Assembly (NCBI GenBank): GCA_902788035.1
Contig: CADAIL010000017.1
Span: 29,590 to 93,589 of the forward strand
Direction of reading: 5' to 3'
Length of the DNA stretch: 64,000 bases
Origin: an uncultured Lachnospiraceae bacterium
Lineage (GTDB): Bacteria; Bacillota; Clostridia; Lachnospirales; Lachnospiraceae
Below, one piece after another: positions 53,638-61,597 of the stretch. The notes below the pieces were generated by a model. It had not been told where the DNA came from. It saw only the letters and a program-made list of their open reading frames with translations, and ran no database searches. How positions within the stretch are numbered: position 1 is the first letter of the stretch; every line of letters begins with the position of its first letter. Made by a program: the position numbers and the translations under genes.

Positions 53638-54492
53638 ATGCAGGCATTTCTTGTATTTCAGAGTGATTTCGGCATGGCGGATGGTGCCGTGAGCGCCATG
53701 AAGGGCGTAGCCTATTCGGTGGATCCAAGCCTTGTGATCAGCGATATTACTCATGAAATAACACCATATAACATATTCGAAGCATCCTATCGTCTATTTC
53801 AGACGCTGCCCTATTGGCCGGCGAATACCGTTTTCGTATCTGTCGTGGACCCGGGTGTGGGCACCAGCAGGCAGAGTGTCATAGCCAGGACAGCCGGCGG
53901 GCAGTATATCGTTACCCCCAACAACGGAACCCTGACCCACATAGCAGCTTTTCTGGGCATTACGGAGCTCCGTTTAATCGAGGAGCAGAGAAACAGGCTG
54001 AAGAACAGTGAGGCCTCCTACACTTTCTATGGACGAGACGTCTATGCCTATACAGGAGCCAGGCTGGCAGCGGGTCTGATTTCCTTCGAGGAGGTGGGCC
54101 CCAGGCTGGAGATGGATGACCTGGTCTCTCTGGACCTTTACGGAGCGACGCTTAAAGGATCTTCCGTGACCGGGCAGATTGATATTCTGGATGTGCGCTT
54201 TGGTTCTCTTTGGACCTCGATTCCCTTCGAGACCTTCAACGCGCTGGGAATCTCTTTCGGAGATTATACCGAGGTGCGCATTTTCCGTGAAAGTTCCCTG
54301 GTCTATATCAACCAGATCACCTACGGTCGTTCCTTCGCGGATGTCATGGTCGGCATGCCTGTGCTCTACATGAACAGCGTAGGGCATATGGCTCTTGCCA
54401 TCAACCAAGGATCTTTCGCAAGAGCTTACAATATCGGGACAGGTTCGCCCTGGACTATTGTGCTCTCCAGGGTCAGAGGCAATCTGCGGTGA
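53638..54492 (+). CDS. SAM hydroxide adenosyltransferase (DUF62, SAM-dependent chlorinase/fluorinase family)
   Basis: A 284-residue DUF62 protein. FQSDFGMADGAVSAMKGV (first Asp), DITHEITPYNIFEAS, VFVSVVDPGVGTSR and TPNNGTLTHIA are the conserved N-terminal-domain motifs. Residues from about 175 form the C-terminal beta-barrel (GQIDILDVRFGSLWTSIP). Members hydrolyse S-adenosylmethionine to adenosine and methionine. The usual NGG motif reads NNG here. GGGAGGTC precedes the ATG. A fragment of a near-identical gene lies at 41568, so this gene was probably the original neighbour of the integration site. Confidence 0.9.
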   Translation: MQAFLVFQSDFGMADGAVSAMKGVAYSVDPSLVISDITHEITPYNIFEASYRLFQTLPYWPANTVFVSVVDPGVGTSRQSVIARTAGGQYIVTPNNGTLTHIAAFLGITELRLIEEQRNRLKNSEASYTFYGRDVYAYTGARLAAGLISFEEVGPRLEMDDLVSLDLYGATLKGSSVTGQIDILDVRFGSLWTSIPFETFNALGISFGDYTEVRIFRESSLVYINQITYGRSFADVMVGMPVLYMNSVGHMALAINQGSFARAYNIGTGSPWTIVLSRVRGNLR

Positions 54493-54784
54493 TCGGTAAT
54501 GGCAGGTCCACGTTCATTACAATAGCGATTTTTGAAACGATCGATCTGTAAAGGGCCAGCGCCCTGTATGTCTGGAGTTTTTCGTTCCTGTGCCTTGTGT
54601 CCGCCATTTTCATTGGACTTGTTCCATTATAAATAAAGAGAAAATCAGACCTTTTTGTATCATTATTTTGTTAACAATTGGATTCTTTATTTGATAAGGA
54701 AAACAATAAATGGTAAATTTATGATAGAGCAGATTATATACTGCAAGATGAGGATTATTTAGTAAAACTTAAGGAGGGAAAACG
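54493..54784. other. Intergenic region before glgA
   Basis: No gene is seen. The last 150 bases are very AT-rich with several TTATTTTG/TTGATAAGG-like stretches that could serve as promoter, but no well-spaced pair of boxes can be named. TTAAGGAGGG at 54768 is the ribosome site. Confidence 0.4.
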
Positions 54785-56716
54785 ATGGCAGCAAAGAAAA
54801 CAAAAGATACAATTGCTGAGCAGACAACTGCGGAGAAGACTACTGCAGTTGAGGCTGTGACAGAAGAGAAAGCCGCCCCGAAAAAAACTGCAGAAAAGAA
54901 GACTACAGCAAAGAAGACTACTGCAAAGAAGACTACAGCAAAGGAGACTACAGCAAAGGAGACTACAGCAAAGGAGACTACGACAAAGAAGACTGCAGCA
55001 AAGAAGACTACAGCAAAGAAGACTACAGCAAAGAAAGCTGCTCCGAAAAAAGCGCCGGCCAAAAAAGCTGCGGCGGAAGAGGTTGCTGCGGTTGAGACTG
55101 TTGCAGTTAAGGCTGCTGTGGAAGAGACTGCTGCAGTTGAGGCTGCCGCGGTAGAGGCTGCCGCGGTAGAGGTTGCTCCGGTTGAGAATCCTGTGGAAGC
55201 TGCAGCTGATGAGATTCTGGCTGCTGCAAAGGAGCAGGCCCCGGCACAGGAGCCTGAGACACCACGCAGGAGCATAGCATTTATCGGGTCGGAGTGCTAT
55301 CCGTTCGTAAAGACCGGCGGACTTGGAGACGTCATGTACTCTCTGCCCAAGGCGCTGATCAAAAGAAACTGCGATGTGAAGGTAATCATTCCAAGGTATA
55401 AGTGCATTCCGCAGAAATATCAGGAGAAGATGGTCTACCGGGGAAGTTTCTATATGGATCTGACCAGTGACGGAAGACAGTACTATGTCGGTATTATGGA
55501 GTATGTCTGGGACGGCGTGGTCTATGATTTCATTGACAACGAGGAATTCTTCGGCGGGGATAAGCCGTATACAAACCTGATCGATGATATCCCGAAGTAC
55601 TGCTATTTCAGCAAGGCTGCACTGGCTGCGCTGAACTTCATGAACTGGCAGCCGAATATCATCCACTGCCATGACTGGCAGGCAGGTCTCGTGCCGGTAT
55701 ATCTGCGCACATTTTTCCAGGATACACCTATCGGAAACGCAAAGACCATGATCACGATTCACAATCTGCGTTTCCAGGGTATTTACAATATCAAGACCAT
55801 CCAGTATTGGACGAATCTGCCGGATTATGTTTTCAACAAGGATGCTCTGACTCAGAACTGGCTCGATGCAAATATGTTCAAGGGTGGATTAACTTACTCC
55901 AACATGATCACCACTGTGTCCAATACGTATGCCGGCGAGATTCAGACATACGAGTACGGAGAGGGCCTGGCGGATCATCTGCGTTATCACTCGGGAAAAC
56001 TGCGCGGCATCGTGAACGGTATTGATTACGATATCTGGAATCCTGCAACAGACAAGCTCATTGCTGCGCCGTACAGCAACGAAGACGTAATTGCCAAAAA
56101 GAAGGAAAACAAGCTTGCTCTGCAGAAGGAGCTTGGCCTTGAGGAGAACGAGGATAAATTTGTTATCGGACTCATTTCGAGACTGACGAACCAGAAAGGT
56201 CTCGACCTGGTAAATGCCTGCATCCCGCAGATCATGGATCCGTTCACTCAGGTTGTGATACTCGGTACCGGCGATCCCGGGTATGAGAATTCCTTCCGTT
56301 ACTATGAGAATGAGTACAAAGGACAGCTTGCAGCGTGCATCCAGTACGATGAGGCGAGAAGCCATCGTATTTATGCCGGAGTCGACGCACTGCTCGTGCC
56401 TTCGCAGTTTGAGCCCTGCGGACTGACGCAACTTATTGCGATGCACTACGGGACAGTTCCGATTGTCAGAGAGACCGGCGGCCTTAAGGATACTGTGGAG
56501 CCTTACAACATGTATGCTGACTGCGGCAACGGCTTTACATTTGACAGATATGAGACGGGACTTCTCTACGATGCAATCAACCGGGCAAAGACATTGTACT
56601 TTGAGCACCGCTATAACTGGGACGAGATGGTCCATCGCGATATGGCCAAGAATGTTTCCTGGGATAACTCGGCGAAACAGTATAAGGATCTCTATTTGGA
56701 GCTTACTGCCTGGTAA
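54785..56716 (+). CDS. glgA: Glycogen synthase with an extra histone-H1-like N-terminal extension
   Basis: A 643-residue protein. Residues 1-155 are low complexity: first Lys/Thr/Ala repeats (TTAKKTTAKK, TTAKETTAKE), then AAPKKAPAKKAAA, then an acidic Ala/Glu/Val stretch. The GT5 enzyme starts at about 161 (SIAFIGSECYPFVKTGGLGDVMYSLP) with the ADP-glucose-binding KTGGLGD motif. IIHCHDWQAGL, ISRLTNQKGLDLV and VPSQFEPCGLTQL complete the catalytic set. It adds glucose from ADP-glucose to glycogen. Ordinary GlgA is about 480 residues. The extension is unlike any GlgA I know and resembles bacterial H1 proteins. AAGGAGGG makes the long start firm. Confidence 0.9.
   Translation: MAAKKTKDTIAEQTTAEKTTAVEAVTEEKAAPKKTAEKKTTAKKTTAKKTTAKETTAKETTAKETTTKKTAAKKTTAKKTTAKKAAPKKAPAKKAAAEEVAAVETVAVKAAVEETAAVEAAAVEAAAVEVAPVENPVEAAADEILAAAKEQAPAQEPETPRRSIAFIGSECYPFVKTGGLGDVMYSLPKALIKRNCDVKVIIPRYKCIPQKYQEKMVYRGSFYMDLTSDGRQYYVGIMEYVWDGVVYDFIDNEEFFGGDKPYTNLIDDIPKYCYFSKAALAALNFMNWQPNIIHCHDWQAGLVPVYLRTFFQDTPIGNAKTMITIHNLRFQGIYNIKTIQYWTNLPDYVFNKDALTQNWLDANMFKGGLTYSNMITTVSNTYAGEIQTYEYGEGLADHLRYHSGKLRGIVNGIDYDIWNPATDKLIAAPYSNEDVIAKKKENKLALQKELGLEENEDKFVIGLISRLTNQKGLDLVNACIPQIMDPFTQVVILGTGDPGYENSFRYYENEYKGQLAACIQYDEARSHRIYAGVDALLVPSQFEPCGLTQLIAMHYGTVPIVRETGGLKDTVEPYNMYADCGNGFTFDRYETGLLYDAINRAKTLYFEHRYNWDEMVHRDMAKNVSWDNSAKQYKDLYLELTAW
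54897..55040 (+). repeat. Tandem 15-bp repeats within glgA
   Basis: Units close to GACTACAGCAAAGAA occur about nine times in tandem, encoding TTAKK or TTAKE. The copies differ by single bases. Such repeats could vary in number between strains through slippage, in whole codons. Confidence 0.8.
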
Positions 56717-56849
56717 TAGGGCAGGGAAAGAGGTATCCCATAACCTGAAAAAGGCAAATTACTCCATCCTATAGCAATCATAAAAGAGCAATGCAAAAAA
56801 CAGGCTCTATGCGCGAGCTGCCGAAAGACATGTGCAGTAGGAGGACATT

Positions 56850-57791
56850 ATGGGTAAGAGAATTGTGTTGGCACTCGGGGGAAATGCGCTAGGAAATAAT
56901 CTCCCTGAGCAGATGATCGCGGTGAAGAAGACCGCGTCGGCAATTGTGGATCTTATTGAGGAGGGCGATGATCTTGTCATCGCGCATGGAAACGGACCTC
57001 AGGTCGGCATGATTCAGAAAGCTATGACTGAGCTGACCCGCGCCAACCCGGCTAAATACATCACGTGTCCGCTGTCTGTCTGCGTGGCCATGAGCCAGGG
57101 CTACATCGGATACGATCTTCAGAACGCGCTCCGCGAAGAGCTTCTGGACCGTGGTATCGATATCGGCTGCGCTACCGTGCTGACTCAGGTCGAAGTGGAT
57201 CCCGATGATCCTGCATTTAAACATCCGACTAAACCGATCGGAGCCTTTATGACGAAAGAGGAAGCGGATAAACTCGTCCGTGAGCGCGATTATGAGGTGA
57301 TGGAGGATGCCGGCCGCGGATATCGCCGTGTGGTCGCTTCACCGAGACCGGTATCGATTGTAGAAATCGATACGATTCGCGCGCTGGTGGAGACGAATCA
57401 CGTCGTTGTGGCCTGCGGGGGTGGCGGAATTCCTGTCTTCAGGACAGTAGGTCATCATCTGAAAGGCGCTGCCGCTGTCATCGATAAGGACTTCGCGGCA
57501 GAAAAGCTTGCCGAGCAGCTCGATGCGGATGTTCTGATTATTCTGACGGCGGTGGAGAAGGTCGCTATTCACTTCGGGAAACCGGATGAGGAGTGGCTTT
57601 CGGAGGTGACGCCGGAGGAGGCGCGGAAGTATATGGCTGCAGGTGAATTTGCACCGGGCTCCATGCTGCCGAAGGTTCAGGCGGCTGTGGAGTTCGTGGA
57701 GTCAAAACCCGGAAGGCGTGCCCTCATTACGCTCCTTGAGAAGGCAAAAGACGGTATTGCCGGAAAGACAGGAACATTGTTCTATACTTAA
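56850..57791 (+). CDS. arcC: Carbamate kinase
   Basis: A 313-residue protein of normal length. RIVLALGGNALG (nucleotide/carbamate site), VIAHGNGPQVGMI, CPLSVCVAMSQGYIGYDLQ, VVACGGGGIPV, AVIDKDFAAEKLAEQL and GSMLPKVQAAVEFV are carbamate kinase blocks. It makes ATP from carbamoyl phosphate and ADP, the last step of arginine or agmatine/allantoin fermentation. No arcA or arcB lies nearby, so the source of carbamoyl phosphate is elsewhere. GTAGGAGG precedes the ATG. Confidence 0.93.
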   Translation: MGKRIVLALGGNALGNNLPEQMIAVKKTASAIVDLIEEGDDLVIAHGNGPQVGMIQKAMTELTRANPAKYITCPLSVCVAMSQGYIGYDLQNALREELLDRGIDIGCATVLTQVEVDPDDPAFKHPTKPIGAFMTKEEADKLVRERDYEVMEDAGRGYRRVVASPRPVSIVEIDTIRALVETNHVVVACGGGGIPVFRTVGHHLKGAAAVIDKDFAAEKLAEQLDADVLIILTAVEKVAIHFGKPDEEWLSEVTPEEARKYMAAGEFAPGSMLPKVQAAVEFVESKPGRRALITLLEKAKDGIAGKTGTLFYT

Positions 57792-57823
57792 AACGCCCCA
57801 ACAGCAAGTTATGCAGTATAATG

Positions 57824-57858
57824 GACCGGTCGGAGAAGTCTGACCGGTCCCTGTTTAT
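57824..57858 (+). terminator. Terminator after the carbamate kinase gene
   Basis: GGACCGGTC (57824-57832) and GACCGGTCC (57843-57851) are perfect complements, followed by CTGTTTATT. Confidence 0.78.
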
Positions 57859-58011
57859 TATAATGATATGTTCACTCTCTCCGTGATATAATCCGTACCG
57901 TCGATTCTGACGATGCAGACTAAGACTCCGTCTATCACGTCCCAGAAGTCTGGGTGCAGCTGTACGGCCTGTCCACCGGAAACATGTTCAAGCTGTTTAT
58001 GGTTAAGTTTT

Positions 58012-58374
58012 TTATGCTGCCTTCAGTGTAATTGTAACATCGCCGTATGTGTCTGGGGCCTCGTATTCTGCGGTATCCTTTTCAAAACCTTCCGGAACGG
58101 TCAGTACGTGAATGGTGTAAGAACCTTCGTCAAAGCCTTCAAAAGAAGCGATTCCGTTTTCATCAGTCTCAGCCATATTGCAAGTGATATCAGAGCAGAA
58201 CTGGATCCGTGCGCCCTTTACGCCTGTCTCGGATTCATCCTGCACGATAACGCGATAAACATTTCCCGGATTTTTCGGTATTTCAGAGCTGCCTGCATTT
58301 GAACCACATGCGGCAAGCATGGCTACCATAATAACTGCGACTAATAAAGCTGTTCCTTTTATAATTCTTGACAT
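58012..58374 (-). CDS. Small lipoprotein with a prealbumin-like (SpaA/Cna-B-type) domain
   Basis: A 120-residue protein. Residues 1-22 are a lipoprotein signal peptide with lipobox LAAC (Cys23). Residues about 38-118 read VYRVIVQDESETGVKGARIQFC, CNMAETDENGIASFEGFDEGSYTIHVL and VTITLKAA, the seven-strand fold of SpaA/Cna-B pilin domains. Two Cys (QFCSDITC) may form a disulfide. It would sit on the outer face of the membrane. Role unknown. AAAGGAGT precedes the start. Confidence 0.75.
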   Translation of the reverse strand: MSRIIKGTALLVAVIMVAMLAACGSNAGSSEIPKNPGNVYRVIVQDESETGVKGARIQFCSDITCNMAETDENGIASFEGFDEGSYTIHVLTVPEGFEKDTAEYEAPDTYGDVTITLKAA

Positions 58375-58600
58375 TGTATTTGTACTCCTTTCATCTCTAT
58401 GAAGATACCGTAATAATACCTGATAACAACAAAACGGTATTCTGCTGATAAATAATTAATTTTTATTTGTTCCGGCAGATCAGACAGGAGCTGCCGGTTT
58501 CTCGTAATCTCTGTTACATTTGTTTATACGAAGACATGTCGGACCAGGTATAAAAAAACAGACTTTTGATGGAATAGTTTTGAAGGAATGTGTATTTCGC

Positions 58601-58629
58601 TGTCACATTGCACTTGGTTTTGCTATACT
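58601..58629 (+). promoter_or_regulatory. Extended -10 promoter upstream of the unknown gene at 58767
   Basis: TGCTATACT (58621-58629) is an extended -10 box; TGTCAC (58601-58606) lies 17 bases before TATACT and is a poor -35. The rest of the 390-base divergent gap to the lipoprotein gene is AT-rich and without a gene. Confidence 0.5.
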
Positions 58630-58766
58630 AAGAATATCAACGAGGATAAGCTGTCAAATCTCTGAGGCAGAATTCATGTGACCTGATTATGAGATAAATG
58701 CACAAAGGGAAGAAACTTCATGCTTTTTGCTGTACTGCAGGAAGGATGAGAAAGGAGCTCTGTATT

Positions 58767-59354
58767 ATGCCTGCCCCGATGCAATTTTCGTTTAAAGACA
58801 GGACCACAGGCGCGCCGGTGGCCACCGCTATTATCCCGGAAGGATATTTAGTGAACGCAACAATAACAGATAAAAATGCCAATGATATGGTCCCGCTCCA
58901 TGCGTATATAGCAGCGCTCTCTCCGGACCAGAGTATCTTATTGAACTCAAATTCCAAGGGTATGTGGGAGCAGCTGGCTTATGAAAACTGGGTCGCGGCT
59001 ATGCAGTTCGCTAATCAATTGTCAGCACAGGCGAGACAAGGTCAGATTCAGGCTCAGCAGCGGGCAATTGAGGCATCCCGCATGATAGCTCAGAACAGCG
59101 CGCAGATGTCGGCAGGTATCATGGATTCGTGGAACCGGAAAATGGCATCTGACAGCCGCATCAGCCAGGCAAGATCGGAAGCAATCCGCGGCGTAAATAC
59201 CTATCAGACGACCAGCGGCAGGAGTGTGGAGGTAGGCGTCACTGCCGACCATGTATACCAGAACAATTACGGTGATGTATATGGGGTCTCGGGTTCAGCT
59301 CCTGACCAGGAACTTTTGAATCGTCTGAATTGGACAGAGATACGAAGGCGGTGA
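58767..59354 (+). CDS. Uncharacterised protein with a Gln/Ala-rich helical middle
   Basis: A 195-residue protein of no family I recognise. MQFSFKDRTTGAPVATAIIPEGYLVNATI at the start looks like a small beta domain. Residues about 75-130 are a long amphipathic helix rich in Gln, Ala and Ser (FANQLSAQARQGQIQAQQ, RAIEASRMIAQNSAQM). The end (RSVEVGVTADHVYQNNYGDVYGV) is beta-like. There is no signal peptide or membrane helix. AAAGGAG precedes ATG 58767. It stops 29 bases before the PHP gene and probably shares its transcript. Confidence 0.65.
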   Translation: MPAPMQFSFKDRTTGAPVATAIIPEGYLVNATITDKNANDMVPLHAYIAALSPDQSILLNSNSKGMWEQLAYENWVAAMQFANQLSAQARQGQIQAQQRAIEASRMIAQNSAQMSAGIMDSWNRKMASDSRISQARSEAIRGVNTYQTTSGRSVEVGVTADHVYQNNYGDVYGVSGSAPDQELLNRLNWTEIRRR

Positions 59355-59383
59355 CAGAAAATCAGAGGGAATTGAATTTTGAG

Positions 59384-60229
59384 ATGATGAGAATTGATTT
59401 GCACATGCATTCTACAGTCTCCGACGGAACAGATACGCCGTCGGAGCTGCTTGAACGAATTAGGGAAGCCGATATTGAGGTGTTTGCGCTGACGGATCAC
59501 GACGCAATTAAGGGGTGTACTATGGTTCGGAATCTACTTAAGCCATGTGATCCCGTGTTTATAAACGGCGTGGAGTTTTCCTGCCGCGACGAAGAGGGCA
59601 AATACCATATACTCGGCTACAATTACGACCCGGACAACGCATCGATTCTTGATGTCGTCGAGCTGGGACATCGGTATCGCGAAAAGAAGCTGATGGCACG
59701 GCTCGAATATATCAGAAAACGGTTTGGCTTTTCATTCTCGGAAGCAGATGTCCGGAACCTGCAGGCATTGGATAATCCCGGAAAGCCTCACATTGGGAAC
59801 CTCATGGTGCGATACGGCTATGCGCCGTCTAAGGACGTAGCCATCAGGAAATATCTTAATCAGGCACGCTTTCCCAATGAATATGTGCGCCCGGAACAAG
59901 CCATACAGGGCATTCTCAAAAGCGGCGGTATTCCCGTGCTGGCGCATCCTGCCTATGGCAGCGGCGACGAGTTGATTACCGGCGACCAGATGGAACGGCG
60001 GCTTGATCGGCTGACTGGATTCGGTTTGCAGGGAGTGGAAGCCTTTTATTCTACATTTACTCCGGAACTGGTGAGGGAGATGCTTTCATTTGCAGAGAAA
60101 TATAATCTGTATGTGACCGCGGGAAGTGACTATCACGGCAAAAACAAGCCGATTGCTCTGGGAGAAACCAAGCTTGGCAAGGTTGAATCTATGCCGGATG
60201 GAATGAAGCGTTTCCTGTCGGCAATTTAG
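59384..60229 (+). CDS. PHP-domain phosphoesterase (RNase AM/nucleoside bisphosphate phosphatase type)
   Basis: About 281 residues. IDLHMHSTVSDGT is motif 1 (HxH), LTDHDAIKG motif 2, GVEFSC supplies a metal ligand, IPVLAHPA is motif 3, and GSDYHGKN is motif 4. The layout, with a helical insert between GVEFS and AHPA, matches YciV/RNase AM and 3',5'-nucleoside bisphosphate phosphatases, which trim 5' ends of rRNAs or hydrolyse pAp. The DNA-polymerase-linked PHP type is excluded by the size. The ATG pair 59384/59387 sits just before the first motif; GAGGGAATTG is upstream. Confidence 0.85.
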   Translation: MMRIDLHMHSTVSDGTDTPSELLERIREADIEVFALTDHDAIKGCTMVRNLLKPCDPVFINGVEFSCRDEEGKYHILGYNYDPDNASILDVVELGHRYREKKLMARLEYIRKRFGFSFSEADVRNLQALDNPGKPHIGNLMVRYGYAPSKDVAIRKYLNQARFPNEYVRPEQAIQGILKSGGIPVLAHPAYGSGDELITGDQMERRLDRLTGFGLQGVEAFYSTFTPELVREMLSFAEKYNLYVTAGSDYHGKNKPIALGETKLGKVESMPDGMKRFLSAI

Positions 60230-60271
60230 CAGCTGATGTTCAGAGATGGAAGGGCGTAGGGGGATTGAAAT

Positions 60272-61288
60272 ATGAGAGATAGAATTCGAGTATGTCTGAT
60301 CGGATGCGGCCGTGCGGGTATGATTCACGCGAAAAGTTATGCGGGACTTGTAAATGGTGCCGAACTTGCCGCAATCTGCGACGCAGACGCAAAAAACCTG
60401 GCAGCCGCGCAGAAAATCGTAAATGTCAGGTTTGTTTATAACGACTACAGGGAAGCCCTGAAAAATGATGAGATCGATGCAGTCATCGTTGTCACTCCGA
60501 CCCGGTTCCATAAGGATATAGTGTGTGCTGCAGCAAATGCAGGCAAGCACATTTTCTGTGAAAAACCGATGGCATCTTCGCCGGAGGAGTGCGATGAGAT
60601 GATTGAGTCCTGCAGAAAGAATAACGTTAAGCTGCAGATCGGCTTTATGAGGAGATTCGACAAGAATTTCAAGCGCGGCAGAGAAATCATCGATTCCGGG
60701 GTGATCGGTCCCGTTGCCATGATAAAATCCAATACCTACGGACCGAGCGAGCCGAAGGAGTGGATGTATGATATTCGAAATAATCAGGGACCGATCGGTG
60801 AGGTGAACAGTCATGACCTCGATATCTGCCGCTGGTACGCGGGCAGCGAGCCGAGGAGGATCTATGCCGTCGGCAACAATTTCAGAAGCCCTGAGAAGGC
60901 TGCGGAATATCCTGACTATTATGACAGCTGCTCGGTCACCATTGAGTTTGCAAATGGTGTCATCGGTGTCGTCACCGGCGCTCAGTACGTGCAGTACGGT
61001 TATGACGCCCGTACCGAGATCCTCGGGACGAAGGGAATCGTGAAGGTCGGGACCCAGAGGGCGGACAGCGTTGAGACAGTCACCCGGGACATGACCATTG
61101 TTTCCGATTCCATGGACTCCTGGAGAACGCTCTTCAGGGAGGCCTATGTGGCGGAAGCGCAGGCATTTGCAGACTCTATCCTGAACGATACCGAGCCACA
61201 GGTCACAGGATACGACGGAAAGATTGCCCTCACTATGGTAAACGCGGGGGTGAGATCGTATCTGGAGAAGAGACCGGTTGATATCTGA
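60272..61288 (+). CDS. Gfo/Idh/MocA-family NAD(P)-dependent oxidoreductase (inositol dehydrogenase-like)
   Basis: A 338-residue protein. RVCLIGCGRAGMIHAKSYAG is the Rossmann nucleotide site, AVIVVTPTRFHKDIV a conserved strand, HIFCEKPMA the Gfo/Idh/MocA signature with its catalytic Lys, and EVNSHDLDICRWYAG the substrate-side Asp/His motif of myo-inositol 2-dehydrogenases. It oxidises or reduces a sugar or cyclitol. Its substrate is not fixed by context; a GH78 rhamnosidase gene follows 310 bases later after a terminator. It starts 43 bases after the PHP gene and may be in the same transcript. Confidence 0.86.
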   Translation: MRDRIRVCLIGCGRAGMIHAKSYAGLVNGAELAAICDADAKNLAAAQKIVNVRFVYNDYREALKNDEIDAVIVVTPTRFHKDIVCAAANAGKHIFCEKPMASSPEECDEMIESCRKNNVKLQIGFMRRFDKNFKRGREIIDSGVIGPVAMIKSNTYGPSEPKEWMYDIRNNQGPIGEVNSHDLDICRWYAGSEPRRIYAVGNNFRSPEKAAEYPDYYDSCSVTIEFANGVIGVVTGAQYVQYGYDARTEILGTKGIVKVGTQRADSVETVTRDMTIVSDSMDSWRTLFREAYVAEAQAFADSILNDTEPQVTGYDGKIALTMVNAGVRSYLEKRPVDI

Positions 61289-61323
61289 CCTGTTCCGAGG
61301 ACAGAATATTCAGATGTAATTAA

Positions 61324-61430
61324 GCAAGGGGCTGCCGTATTAAGGCGTCCCGCTATATATGAGAGCGATTTACAAATATCGTCTGCCATATATAGTGGGC
61401 ACTTAATGCGACAACCCTTTTCATTTTTAT
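61324..61430 (+). repeat. Long foldback/terminator after the Gfo/Idh/MocA gene
   Basis: Left arm 61326-61361 and right arm 61387-61418 match in inverted order through ATTAAG, CTATATATG and the outer AAGGG/CCCTT, with scattered mismatches, followed by TTTCATTTTTAT. It would work as a terminator. The rest of the gap to 61598 is AT-rich with no gene. Confidence 0.7.
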
Positions 61431-61597
61431 ATAACAAAAAAAGAACATAAAAGACAAATTAATAATAAAGAAAAGCAGGGGAGCCTGCTATACTCATAAT
61501 AGCTGCAAGACTGCAGGGATTCTCCCGAAAAGAGCAGGTCAGTGCTGACACGAGTCCCGCAAGTGAAACCTGCATATAAAATAACAAGGAGCTGAGC

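Noticed and set aside
54769..55762. Ser/Cys/Leu-rich minus-strand frames opposite the glgA extension
   Set aside because: They are mirror images of the TTAKK repeats; low complexity keeps several frames open.
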